Below, one piece after another: positions 1 to 6,260 of a stretch of DNA of 25,304 bases. Numbering within the stretch: the first letter of the stretch is position 1; each line of letters begins with the position of its first letter. Source of the stretch: a virus; IMG/VR virus record IMGVR_UViG_3300028800_000297, positions 1 through 25,304 of that record. One strand, written 5' to 3'. The position numbers and the translations under genes were made by a program. The notes beneath the pieces are model-generated. The model did no database searches and was not told the DNA's origin. It was given only the letters and a program-made list of their open reading frames with translations.

Positions 1-32
1 TTGCGGAGCGTATAGACTTTATCGCGCCCGGG

Positions 33-218
33 ATGGCGGGTTGGGACGACATGACGGAAGGTAAGATATGCCGTAAAGCCGCCCGCGAGATTGCAGAGTT
101 GCGGCAGCGTGAGAGGGACCTGCGAGATTTGTGCGCCAAGCGCGAGGGTTACGGTTCACGCCGCATCACTATCGAGCAAATCCTCGCCATACTCGATAAG
201 GCCGCCCCAACAGCATGA
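33..218 (+). CDS. Hypothetical small protein, possibly 5'-incomplete
   Basis: A 61-residue reading if ATG 33 is used. The frame is open back to base 3 (upstream residues read AERIDFIAPG), so the true start may lie outside the window. The protein is charged and probably helical, with an Arg/Glu-rich stretch at about residues 14-40. No known domain is recognised. Its stop overlaps the ATG of the next gene in an ATGA junction, suggesting coupled translation in a phage operon. Function unknown. Confidence 0.6.
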   Translation: MAGWDDMTEGKICRKAAREIAELRQRERDLRDLCAKREGYGSRRITIEQILAILDKAAPTA

Positions 219-487
219 GTAACACCTTTCTCCGCGCTCTCGACCACGGTGGCGGGTTTGAAGGTGCGCTACGTAAAGAAGCGTTGCGACGATTCGAGGC
301 GATTCGGAAACTCGTGGACGCCGCGTGGACGCTTCAAGACTGCGGAAACCTTCCCGACGCAATCCGCGCCCTCATCGAAGCGGAGTGGCTGCCTACCGGG
401 GCTCGCACCCTCGCCCCCGTAGCCTGGCAGATTGAGGTGCCGCTACCCGGAGGCTCGACGCAGACAATAGTGCGGGAACCGGGATGA
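215..487 (+). CDS. Hypothetical protein, 90 aa
   Basis: ATG 215 overlaps the previous stop by 4 bases. The N-terminal half is predicted helical (ALRKEALRRFEAIRKLVDAAW); the C-terminal part is Pro/Gly-rich (VPLPGGSTQTIVREPG). No family recognised. The stop again overlaps an ATG, that of a 16-codon mini-ORF at 484. The dense overlaps on one strand are the main support that it is a gene. Confidence 0.6.
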   Translation: MSNTFLRALDHGGGFEGALRKEALRRFEAIRKLVDAAWTLQDCGNLPDAIRALIEAEWLPTGARTLAPVAWQIEVPLPGGSTQTIVREPG

Positions 488-534
488 GGCTCACACTCAC
501 CCTCCTCATGGCGGTAGCGTTGGTAAGTGAGTGA
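484..534 (+). CDS. Candidate 16-aa hydrophobic mini-ORF linking two genes
   Basis: The peptide reads MRLTLTLLMAVALVSE. Its ATG overlaps the previous stop (ATGA) and its TGA overlaps the GTG start of the next gene by 8 bases, so it exactly bridges the neighbours. It looks like a bare hydrophobic segment or signal-like peptide. It could be a translational-coupling leader, a remnant of a membrane gene, or chance. No clear ribosome binding site of its own is visible. Confidence 0.3.
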   Translation: MRLTLTLLMAVALVSE

Positions 535-793
535 GATAACTGCCCCGCTCCCCGAAACCGACCGCGAAAAGATAGCCGTCATGCAATTGCTTTCGATAAT
601 GCGTGGAGACTGGGACGATCAGACCGTAAACATCGAACTAGATGTGCGACCCGTCCGACGTTTCGGGGCTCAGTTCCATCACGGAGCGCGAGATATGGGC
701 GTGACGTTTACGCTGCGCGCCTGGTGCGATCGTCCGAGGGATGCGGAACCGGACGAAATAATGGACCCACCGCGCAGCAGTCACGCGAAGTAG
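527..793 (+). CDS. Hypothetical protein, 88 aa
   Basis: GTG start at 527 inside the 3' end of the mini-ORF upstream. The 88-residue product is soluble and mixed charged (e.g. TVNIELDVRPVRRFG, GVTFTLRAWCDRP), with alternating hydrophobic segments that suggest beta structure. No domain is recognised. It is the last gene before a short gap holding a palindrome and a possible promoter, so it probably ends the left-hand operon. Confidence 0.55.
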   Translation: MSEITAPLPETDREKIAVMQLLSIMRGDWDDQTVNIELDVRPVRRFGAQFHHGARDMGVTFTLRAWCDRPRDAEPDEIMDPPRSSHAK

Positions 794-835
794 TTGCAGC
801 AGGAAAACTAACCATGCGTATAGTATTTCATACTA
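794..835 (+). promoter_or_regulatory. Possible promoter with overlapping palindromic operator
   Basis: A TTGCAG at 794-799 and a TATAGT at 819-824 resemble -35 and -10 boxes, but their 19-base spacing is long. The -10-like box overlaps a perfect inverted repeat at 821-835 (TAGTAT, 3-base spacer, ATACTA), which is a plausible repressor site. A 9-codon ORF (MRIVFHTTR, 814-843) also lies here. All inferred from sequence only. Confidence 0.25.
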
Positions 836-850
836 CGAGGTGAGCGCTTA

Positions 851-1546
851 GTGAAAACGCCTTCTTCGCATTTTACAGACGATAGCAGTAGCGCTATCGG
901 GTTGGATCATCGGGCAGAATCAGGGACTCTTTCAGGGTCCCTTTCTTCTTCTGGCGGCATCAAGTCGTTCTACGAGAAGCAGCGCATCGAAGCCGAACGC
1001 CACGACCGAGAAGCCCTAGAGCGTCGGACTGCCGAGATTCGTGAAGAATCGAAAACCTGGGGCGATAACCCAGAGGGATGTACGATCGAGGAGGCCCGCA
1101 AGAAAGCACAATGGGAACGCGATCATCCGGTAGAGCCCGGTAAACAGCAAGACCACGAAGGCGCAAAGCGCCGCTTCGTAGAGCATCTGATGCGCCCCCC
1201 GGTAACACCCAAGGGTGGCGGATCCAAGTCCAGCCGGCGCAAGACCGCGAAGAAAGGAACCTGGATTTGCGGCGAGTGCGGGTTGGAGTGGTGTGAGCAT
1301 CGCCCCGTTCGGAGCAAGGGTGGCCGAGTACCGAAGGACGGTCAGGCACGGCGCGTTCGTGAACGAGTGCGCCTCTCTGATCTTACCCTGACCGAACTTG
1401 AGGGCTTGGGGCTTTCATCCTCGGATGCCTTGGCGTTGTTTGCAGTGGCGTACAAAGAAAAGCGCCCGCTCGATGATGTGATTTCGGAATTCAAGAAGGC
1501 CAACGGCTACCGGACGCGATCCGAAAAACTTTCGGCAACGGCGTGA
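851..1546 (+). CDS. Hypothetical protein with Cys/His zinc-knuckle-like motif, 231 aa
   Basis: GTG start at 851, 231 residues. The first 36 residues are Ser-rich and low complexity. Residues about 38-100 are highly charged and probably coiled-coil. A Lys/Arg-rich linker precedes a compact Cys cluster, CGECGLEWCEH, which could bind zinc. A basic C-terminal half follows, with a probable helical domain (LSDLTLTELEGLGLSSSDALA). This fits a nucleic-acid-binding protein, but no family is recognised. The DNA of the Ser-rich segment also contains a terminator-like hairpin (922-942), so the translated start could in principle be later than 851. Confidence 0.65.
   Translation: MKTPSSHFTDDSSSAIGLDHRAESGTLSGSLSSSGGIKSFYEKQRIEAERHDREALERRTAEIREESKTWGDNPEGCTIEEARKKAQWERDHPVEPGKQQDHEGAKRRFVEHLMRPPVTPKGGGSKSSRRKTAKKGTWICGECGLEWCEHRPVRSKGGRVPKDGQARRVRERVRLSDLTLTELEGLGLSSSDALALFAVAYKEKRPLDDVISEFKKANGYRTRSEKLSATA
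880..899. repeat. Inverted repeat (7-base arms)
   Basis: CGATAGC at 880-886 and its reverse complement GCTATCG at 893-899 are separated by 6 bases. It lies inside the 5' end of the 231-aa gene, between the upstream palindrome and the terminator-like hairpin. It could be a second operator or an RNA hairpin. Confidence 0.4.
922..952 (+). terminator. Terminator-like hairpin inside the start of a gene
   Basis: AGGGACTC at 922-929 pairs with GGGTCCCT at 935-942 (one T-G wobble) around a 5-base loop. A pyrimidine run TTCTTCTTCT follows at 943-952. The layout resembles an intrinsic terminator, although the U-tract is broken by cytosines. Its position early in a coding region suggests attenuation or simply Ser-codon repetition (TCT TCT TCT). 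Confidence 0.35.
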
Positions 1547-1553
1547 GGCTGGG

Positions 1554-1585
1554 TACACAGAGCGCCATTCAATGTGGTATATATA
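1554..1585 (+). promoter_or_regulatory. Possible promoter
   Basis: TACACA at 1554-1559 (4/6 to TTGACA) lies 18 bases upstream of TATATA at 1578-1583. The stretch is clearly AT-richer than its surroundings. It is followed directly by a non-coding, structured segment ending in a terminator, which raises its plausibility. Weak consensus match. Confidence 0.3.
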
Positions 1586-1667
1586 GGGGGGAAGGCCCTG
1601 GTGCTTCCGGGGTGTCCCCAGAGTTTTGACCGCCGAAACTGCCGCCGCTAATACCGGGGCAGTTTTT
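1586..1667 (+). ncRNA. Candidate leader RNA or small RNA (about 80 nt)
   Basis: Between a possible promoter and an intrinsic terminator there is no ORF. The stretch can form a first hairpin (GGAAG 1590-1594 with CTTCC 1604-1608) and then the terminator hairpin at 1636-1665. The terminator ends only 14 bases before the start codon of the next gene. This could be a cis-acting attenuator or riboswitch-like leader, or a free small RNA. No known RNA family is recognised. Confidence 0.3.
1636..1667 (+). terminator. Intrinsic terminator / attenuator
   Basis: AAACTGCC at 1636-1643 pairs perfectly with GGCAGTTT at 1658-1665. Extra pairing inside the loop is possible (CCG 1645-1647 with CGG 1655-1657). 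A run of five T at 1663-1667 follows the stem. It sits just upstream of the ribosome binding site (GGAG 1673-1676) of the gene starting at 1682. Confidence 0.6.
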
Positions 1668-1681
1668 GTATTGGAGCCCAT

Positions 1682-1942
1682 TTGGATACCAATGGATTAG
1701 CGGCCTTAATAACGGCGCTAAATTCTCCGTGCTGCTGCGAGTCCGGCGTTCATGCCGGTTGCCTGAAGCCAAACGGGACGGCGCACCGCGAGTGCCGTGA
1801 GCCAATGGATCGCTGGTGGAATGACGAACTAGAGCCGCGATCAGTAGCGACTCGCGGTAGACGCGAGATTCAGTCGAACCCGGTTTCGGGCTGCGAGGAC
1901 AAGCGCAACCCCGCGATCGTGCGAGGCTTGCGGGTAGCGTGA
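1682..1942 (+). CDS. Hypothetical Cys-rich protein, 86 aa
   Basis: TTG start at 1682, supported by GGAG 5 bases upstream. The N-terminal third holds CCCESGVHAGC and a later Cys (HREC), which could form a small metal site. The C-terminal half is Arg-rich. No family is recognised. Its stop overlaps the GTG of the next gene (GTGA). It lies immediately after a terminator-like element that may control its expression. Confidence 0.5.
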   Translation: MDTNGLAALITALNSPCCCESGVHAGCLKPNGTAHRECREPMDRWWNDELEPRSVATRGRREIQSNPVSGCEDKRNPAIVRGLRVA

Positions 1943-2127
1943 GCCACGAATGGTATGATGGTGAGCCGTTTGACGTTTGCCCGAAATGCGGCGAGCAGAT
2001 CGAACGCTACGGCGAGTATTCAGACGAAGAAATCGCCAGGTTTAGCGCCACAGAGCGTGCTCGATATGACTCGTTCCAGCAGCAAAACATGGCCGACCAC
2101 GACCTAGACTGTCCCGGGGACGAATAA
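1939..2127 (+). CDS. Small zinc-ribbon-like protein, 62 aa
   Basis: GTG start overlapping the previous stop by 4 bases. Residues 14-17 are CPKC, and a lone Cys lies near the C-terminus in HDLDCPGDE, preceded by His; together they could form a CxxC...H/C zinc site. The protein is acidic (EYSDEEIARF). Such small ribbon proteins are frequent in phage early regions, usually without known function. A hairpin follows the gene. Confidence 0.6.
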   Translation: MSHEWYDGEPFDVCPKCGEQIERYGEYSDEEIARFSATERARYDSFQQQNMADHDLDCPGDE

Positions 2128-2133
2128 GCCTTT

Positions 2134-2175
2134 CGCTCATCGTTGAGCCTCGCGCCGAGGATGAGCGTTCATTTT
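2134..2175 (+). terminator. Bipartite hairpin, weak terminator before the endolysin gene
   Basis: CGCTCATC at 2134-2141 pairs with GATGAGCG at 2160-2167. An inner stem, CTCG 2149-2152 with CGAG 2156-2159, stacks on it. The following TTCATTTT is a poor U-tract. It ends just before the ribosome binding site of the amidase (GGAG 2177-2180), so it may act as a partial terminator or a translation control. Confidence 0.45.
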
Positions 2176-2185
2176 CGGAGATCGC

Positions 2186-2716
2186 TTGAATATCGTTACC
2201 CCGCATTACCCGGTACCAGCTCGTGATATGTCGCCGCGCCCCGTATCGGAAATCACTGACCTAATCATTCACCATTCCGATGGCCCCGGCAATCAGGACA
2301 TCCTGGCGATAGACCAGGAACACCGGGCCGAGGGTTGGGCGATGATCGGGTACTCCTACGTCATTGCGGGTAACGGCATGATCTACAAGGGCCGTCCTGA
2401 TAATGTTGTTCCGTCTGCAGCGTATGGGCGCAATACCCAGAGCGTGGATGTGTGCCTCCTCGGGGATTTCCAGCCCGGCACCGATGGCTTCCAGTCGAGC
2501 GTGCCGGTAGCGCAACTTCAGTCCCTCAAAGATTTGTCCGTCTACCTGCACCAGCAGTTCCCGACGATTGTTCGCACGATCGGCCACCGTGACGTCGCCA
2601 CCCTGTATTACCCACAGGACGAGGGCGATTATTCGACGGCTTGCCCCGGGACGGTGCTGTGGGATTTGCTTCCCCAGATTCGGTCTTACGTTTCGAGCAA
2701 ACTGACGAAGCCTTAG
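2186..2716 (+). CDS. N-acetylmuramoyl-L-alanine amidase (endolysin)
   Basis: A 176-residue Amidase_2/PGRP-fold enzyme, which cuts the bond between N-acetylmuramic acid and L-alanine in peptidoglycan to release phage at lysis. The zinc ligands expected for this family are visible: His29 in IIHHS, His134 in GHRDV and Cys153 in TACPG. Tyr56/Tyr58 in GYSYVI match the conserved region near the active site. The whole protein is the catalytic domain with no cell-wall-binding extension, as in T7-type lysozymes. It has no signal peptide, so a holin would be needed. TTG start with GGAG 5 bases upstream. Its stop overlaps the next GTG. Confidence 0.92.
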   Translation: MNIVTPHYPVPARDMSPRPVSEITDLIIHHSDGPGNQDILAIDQEHRAEGWAMIGYSYVIAGNGMIYKGRPDNVVPSAAYGRNTQSVDVCLLGDFQPGTDGFQSSVPVAQLQSLKDLSVYLHQQFPTIVRTIGHRDVATLYYPQDEGDYSTACPGTVLWDLLPQIRSYVSSKLTKP

Positions 2717-2844
2717 TGCGAAGGCCCCCAGAGTCCCGCCGCTTTCGGTGTTTGGAATGTAATCGGGTGGAGTGGATAGACGATCCGATGCCCGTTGAGA
2801 ATTGCCCCAACTGCGGTTTTATCTTAGAGGAGCGATATGCGTAA
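2716..2844 (+). CDS. Small zinc-ribbon protein, 42 aa
   Basis: GTG 2716 overlaps the amidase stop by one base (TAGTG). The product holds CLEC and CPNC pairs about 17 residues apart, a classical four-Cys zinc ribbon (FRCLECNRVEW ... ENCPNCGF). A longer reading from 2641 would lie inside the amidase gene, so the short form is preferred. The stop overlaps the ATG of the next gene by 8 bases. Role unknown; rubredoxin-like ribbons of this size are common in phages. Confidence 0.65.
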   Translation: MRRPPESRRFRCLECNRVEWIDDPMPVENCPNCGFILEERYA

Positions 2845-3328
2845 ACTGCTTGGTCTGGTGGCGCTGTTTGCGCTCTCGTTCTCTCCGATGGTGGCTTTTG
2901 CTGCTGTCGTACAACCGGGACCCACCACCAACACCTCGGGTGTCTGCACCAATGGAAATCCCTGTGAGCCGGCGGTGGGCGACCAACCCTTTGTGGCGGT
3001 GCCTACGACTTCTTTGGCGCAGATCATTGCTGCTCCGACCAATGCCGTTCAGGCCATTCACTTCACTTCCATCTCAGCAATGGGGTATGAATCGGCTACG
3101 GGTGGGGTGCTGGAGATTGAGCAGGGCACGGGGACTAACTGTGCTTCCAATGCCTCGGTCATCGCTTACGTTCTCTATCTCCCGGCTTCGGCTGGCGTAG
3201 CGACGTTCTCGGTGGGGTCGGGGAATGGCTCGGTGCTGATTGTGAAGCCAGGGTATGCGGCGTGTGTGATCGTAGCGGCGGGAACCATTACGGCTGCTGG
3301 CATCTGGGGCACCTACGCAATCCTGTAG
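2837..3328 (+). CDS. Secreted small protein, paralog of the gene at 15329
   Basis: 163 residues beginning with a clear Sec signal peptide (MRKLLGLVALFALSFSP, cleavage likely after AFA near residue 22). The mature part is rich in Gly, Ala, Ser and Thr and looks beta-rich. It has four Cys (SGVC, NPC, TNCASN, AAC) that could form disulfides after export. It is clearly related to the protein at 15329: both share YESATGG or VESATGG followed by a GTGTNCASN motif, and a terminal GTYA. The ATG has AGAGGAG upstream. Function unknown; an envelope or surface role is inferred. Confidence 0.8.
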   Translation: MRKLLGLVALFALSFSPMVAFAAVVQPGPTTNTSGVCTNGNPCEPAVGDQPFVAVPTTSLAQIIAAPTNAVQAIHFTSISAMGYESATGGVLEIEQGTGTNCASNASVIAYVLYLPASAGVATFSVGSGNGSVLIVKPGYAACVIVAAGTITAAGIWGTYAIL

Positions 3329-3538
3329 ATGGCGATTACTTTAGCCGTCGAGAGATTCAATGGTCGCAAGGAAGTCCTGTTGTTATTGGATGGCGACCGA
3401 TTAAAGTTTTCGGTGAACTCCCCCAGCAGGGTTGAGCCAGTCCTAAAGGCGGCTCGTGAGCTTGCAAAGGCATTGGGTTCACCGTATGAGTTCGAGGTCA
3501 CACTAGCACCGGGCTATGAGCCCAGGAGATACGACTGA
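3329..3538 (+). CDS. Small 'GDRL' protein, paralog of the gene at 5084
   Basis: 69 residues, ATG directly after the stop of the secreted protein. The central pattern GDRLKF ... ARELAKALG.PYEF recurs in the protein at 5084 (GDRLRF ... AELLARAIG.PVEY), so the two are homologous. A beta-hairpin followed by an amphipathic helix is likely. No known family is recognised. Both copies are next to genes for exported proteins, which may be meaningful or accidental. Confidence 0.65.
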   Translation: MAITLAVERFNGRKEVLLLLDGDRLKFSVNSPSRVEPVLKAARELAKALGSPYEFEVTLAPGYEPRRYD

Positions 3539-3992
3539 CTTGGCTCGTTCCAAGACGACAAGAGCAATCGCACTGTATCAGCGCGGTTTTAATTTCAGGG
3601 AGATCGGTGAGCGCTTAGGGGTTTCGGCTTCTACGGCACGGCGATGGCTCATCAAGGCGCACACGGTGCAGACGGCTGATGGCCCGAAAGTCCTGGCTCC
3701 AGTCGGATGCTGGGTAGTCCGAGACCCGCAAGAAGAACTGGACCGCTACGCTCGCAAGGCACAAGAAGAAGTCTTGCGGTATTGCGAAGAGGCGGATTAC
3801 GGCAAGCCGCATACTCCAAAGCGTCAACCGTTGACCGAGGGTTTTCCGATTGCTCCGGAACCCCCAACCCCAGCTTCGATGTCTGGTGCTCGCTGCGTTC
3901 ACGAGTATTCCGATGGTAGGCCCTGCAACGTCTGCAATCCCAAGTCCACGTTCTTTACCCGATTACTGAGAGCAGCGGGCTTCAAGGCGTGA
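3516..3992 (+). CDS. Helix-turn-helix protein with C-terminal Cys motif
   Basis: 158 residues from ATG 3516. An in-frame TTG at 3540 with AGGAG 11 bases upstream would give 150 residues and overlap less with the previous gene. Residues about 17-47 form a resolvase/Hin-type HTH (ALYQRGFNFREIGERLGVS, then ASTARRWL), so DNA binding is likely. The C-terminus has a possible metal site (RCVHEYSDGRPCNVC). It may be a transcription regulator of the phage or a terminase-small-like protein. It sits away from the large terminase, so a regulator is preferred. Confidence 0.7.
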   Translation: MSPGDTTDLARSKTTRAIALYQRGFNFREIGERLGVSASTARRWLIKAHTVQTADGPKVLAPVGCWVVRDPQEELDRYARKAQEEVLRYCEEADYGKPHTPKRQPLTEGFPIAPEPPTPASMSGARCVHEYSDGRPCNVCNPKSTFFTRLLRAAGFKA

Positions 3993-4159
3993 CGGTAGCC
4001 GAGCTAATCGAAAAGCTAAAGGCGATGCCCCAGCAGGCCACGGCTGTGTACCCAGACTGTGGCGGCGAGGAGCAAGAAATAACTGACGCCGAGGCGCAGT
4101 ACGAAATGGGATACCGCGACGAATCCGATATGGATTTGGTATCGGTGTTGCTTAGTTGA
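3989..4159 (+). CDS. Small phage protein of the TVAELIEKL type, 56 aa
   Basis: GTG 3989 overlaps the previous stop (GTGA) and the TGA stop overlaps the next start (TTGA). The product begins MTVAELIEKLKAMPQQATAV, a pattern I recognise from many small phage proteins that start with a helix (AELI..L..MP..A.V). The rest is acidic (GGEEQEITDAEAQYEM). Function is unknown across that group. It lies exactly in the gap between two confident genes. Confidence 0.7.
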   Translation: MTVAELIEKLKAMPQQATAVYPDCGGEEQEITDAEAQYEMGYRDESDMDLVSVLLS

Positions 4160-5082
4160 CGGCAATCAGCCGAAACGCTCCATGCCCCTGTGGATCCGGG
4201 ACGAAATACAAGAAGTGCTGTGGAGTAAGCATCCTCGCTGAAACCCCAGCGATACCAGAACCGGAAACCCCTGCGGTCAGGACGATGCGAGAGAAGCCCG
4301 AGATACAGAAGCCCGGCATTACGGTGCTGCTTCCTACTCGTGGGCGGCCCACCATCGAAACCCTGTGTGCGATGGCAGCGACCGACAGCATTCCCCTGAT
4401 AGTCATCCCGGCATCAAGAATGGGGATTATCGCCGCTCGTAATGAGTTGGCGAAGTCCGCCCCTAAGTTTCCTAACCATGCAGGCTTCATCCCGAAGCTG
4501 GGATGGTATGCGCTCTGGGTAGACGACGATGCCTTCTGGCGCAACGGTACGATCTCACGAATACTGAAGTCGCACATCACCACCGAAGCCACGCATCCGG
4601 GGACTGAGCATATCGTTGCCGGCTGGTTCACGGGTAGAAGTGCTCACGCAGCCGCCAAGGCGTACCGAGCAGACGGAACCCAGCCCAAACCGGGGCGCAT
4701 AGACGACTGCGATGATGGTGACGTGGTAGAGGTAGACCGGGTGGGCTTCCATTTCGTTCTTCACAGACAGTCGTTAATCACCAAGATGCACACGGAGTAC
4801 GGGGAGAATCTATTTAGCCCTGAGGGCACCAGTGAACTGGGTGAGGATACGGCATTCTGCCGTAGGGCCCGGAACATGGGTGCAAGGATTTGGGTGGATA
4901 CGGGATGCCCGATCGCTCACATAGACGACGACGGCGTTGCCTACTTGCCGGGTGAAGGCCCGATGAGAGTGGTGGGGTCAGAGTTGCACAAGATCGAGAC
5001 ACTGCGGAACTATGGCGACCTAGAAGATGCCCAGCGCAAGCATGAGGTATCCGGGGGCGTCACCATGATGGAGGCGGTTTAG
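4156..5082 (+). CDS. Glycosyltransferase-like protein with N-terminal SEC-C motif
   Basis: 308 residues, TTG start overlapping the previous stop. Residues 5-23 are a SEC-C zinc motif (RNAPCPCGSGTKYKKCCG), as found at the C-terminus of SecA. After a Pro-rich linker, residues about 54-260 resemble a GT-A-fold glycosyltransferase. ITVLLPTRGRP is the nucleotide-binding strand, WVDDDAF (residues 121-127) the metal-binding DxD, and GEDTAFCRRARNMG (229-242) the usual catalytic acid region, with His255 after it. Substrate unknown. Phage enzymes of this type may modify host surface sugars, phage DNA or virion proteins. The domain order is unusual. Confidence 0.8.
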   Translation: MTAISRNAPCPCGSGTKYKKCCGVSILAETPAIPEPETPAVRTMREKPEIQKPGITVLLPTRGRPTIETLCAMAATDSIPLIVIPASRMGIIAARNELAKSAPKFPNHAGFIPKLGWYALWVDDDAFWRNGTISRILKSHITTEATHPGTEHIVAGWFTGRSAHAAAKAYRADGTQPKPGRIDDCDDGDVVEVDRVGFHFVLHRQSLITKMHTEYGENLFSPEGTSELGEDTAFCRRARNMGARIWVDTGCPIAHIDDDGVAYLPGEGPMRVVGSELHKIETLRNYGDLEDAQRKHEVSGGVTMMEAV

Positions 5083-5083
5083 A

Positions 5084-5383
5084 TTGTCGGTAAGGCTTGA
5101 GATACTGTCTTCGGACGATACGTTAGTTGGTAAGGCCAACCTAGAGGGTGGCGACCGTTTACGTTTCGTAGCCGACAGCGAAGCGCGCATCGGCCACATC
5201 AAGCCCGGCGCAGAGCTCCTAGCCCGCGCCATCGGTATTCCGGTGGAGTACGTCATTGCCGAGCGCAAACCCGAGCCCGCTCCGATCATCAAGGATCGTG
5301 AGGCTGCGAAGGAAGCGGTAGGCAAGGCCCTGGATTCCTATGCTGCCGGTAATCGTACCCGCGATCTACCCAAGAAGCGCTAA
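5084..5383 (+). CDS. Small 'GDRL' protein, paralog of the gene at 3329
   Basis: 99 residues, TTG start with GGAGG 9 bases upstream. The first 65 residues match the 69-residue protein at 3329 (GDRLRF, then AELLARAIGIPVEY). A Lys/Glu/Pro-rich tail of about 35 residues (ERKPEPAPIIKDREAAKEA) is added. It directly precedes the secreted LamG-like gene, with no gap. No known domain is recognised. Confidence 0.65.
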   Translation: MSVRLEILSSDDTLVGKANLEGGDRLRFVADSEARIGHIKPGAELLARAIGIPVEYVIAERKPEPAPIIKDREAAKEAVGKALDSYAAGNRTRDLPKKR

Positions 5384-6250
5384 ATGTCGCCGCGCAAGGT
5401 TTTGGTGTGGCTTGGCCTCGCCTCGCTCTTTCTCTGTGGGCAAACAGCCCCATTCAGATATAGCGAGAGTCCGGTAATCGTCATCCCGAATATAGACGGC
5501 GTAATCTGTGGGGATACAACGGTAACCCATTACTGGAAGTTTGCCGATAGCCCCACAAGTTCAACCCCCGGCCCCGCACCCACACAACTGGGGGACTCGG
5601 CATCAGGCTGTGCCTCTGCACTACCTAGCCCTGTACCTCTCAATGCCAGCACCCCGACAGCATCACCCTGGCCCATCATTGGGGATCCAGGGATGGTAGC
5701 AGACGGAACAACGAGTGCAGAGCTAACCAATGGGGTGGGAGCATTGCAGGGCCAGTTCTTCACGATCGCCGGTTCGGGATTATTCTCCACTGCTTGCAAT
5801 GCCAATGCCGGGGGAAGCTGCACGGCAGACTTCAGCCTAGAGTGCATCGTAGACCCCAGCGGCCTCACGGCCACGACATCCTACTTCTTCGACGCAGACG
5901 GCACGGCATCAGGCTTCGGCCTGGGCCTCAATGCCTCCACGGGTCCGGTGATTAACCTCAACGGAACTGCGGTCACGAGCTTTGCCGAAAGCAGCAGTGC
6001 GGTGCCTTACGTCATCGCCTACTCCTATGCCGCATCAGGTCAGGTAAGCACCCTCTACGTCAATGGGGTGCAAGCCGAAACGATAGCCAGCCCAGCGCCC
6101 CAAGCCTCAGTCAACAGCATTACCTACTTCGGTAGCAAAACCGGAGCGGCTGGTGGATGGAACGGAAGACTGGAAAAATGTGCGCTACGCAATGTGCAGA
6201 TGACCCCGGCGATTGCCCGAAGCGATTACCTCTCAACAGGATTGCCTTAA
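5384..6250 (+). CDS. Secreted LamG/concanavalin-like protein, 288 aa
   Basis: ATG follows the previous stop directly. The N-terminus is a signal peptide or anchor (VLVWLGLASLFLCG). The remainder has the layout of a LamG-type beta-sandwich: an opening strand (YWKFAD), a central FSLECIVDPSG, a strand series (VINLNGTAVTSF, VPYVIAYSYAASGQVSTLYVNG), and a closing segment (WNGRLEKCALRNVQMTPA). Such domains bind glycans or ligands at surfaces and occur in phage tail and receptor-binding proteins. The signal peptide makes an envelope location more likely here. Located just before the terminase genes. Confidence 0.7.
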   Translation: MSPRKVLVWLGLASLFLCGQTAPFRYSESPVIVIPNIDGVICGDTTVTHYWKFADSPTSSTPGPAPTQLGDSASGCASALPSPVPLNASTPTASPWPIIGDPGMVADGTTSAELTNGVGALQGQFFTIAGSGLFSTACNANAGGSCTADFSLECIVDPSGLTATTSYFFDADGTASGFGLGLNASTGPVINLNGTAVTSFAESSSAVPYVIAYSYAASGQVSTLYVNGVQAETIASPAPQASVNSITYFGSKTGAAGGWNGRLEKCALRNVQMTPAIARSDYLSTGLP

Positions 6251-6260
6251 CTTCACTCTC

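Noticed and set aside
2802-3200. Plus-strand frame of 132 codons overlapping the secreted protein gene
   Set aside because: Arg/Leu/Ser-rich out-of-frame reading of a gene with a clear signal peptide and a paralog.
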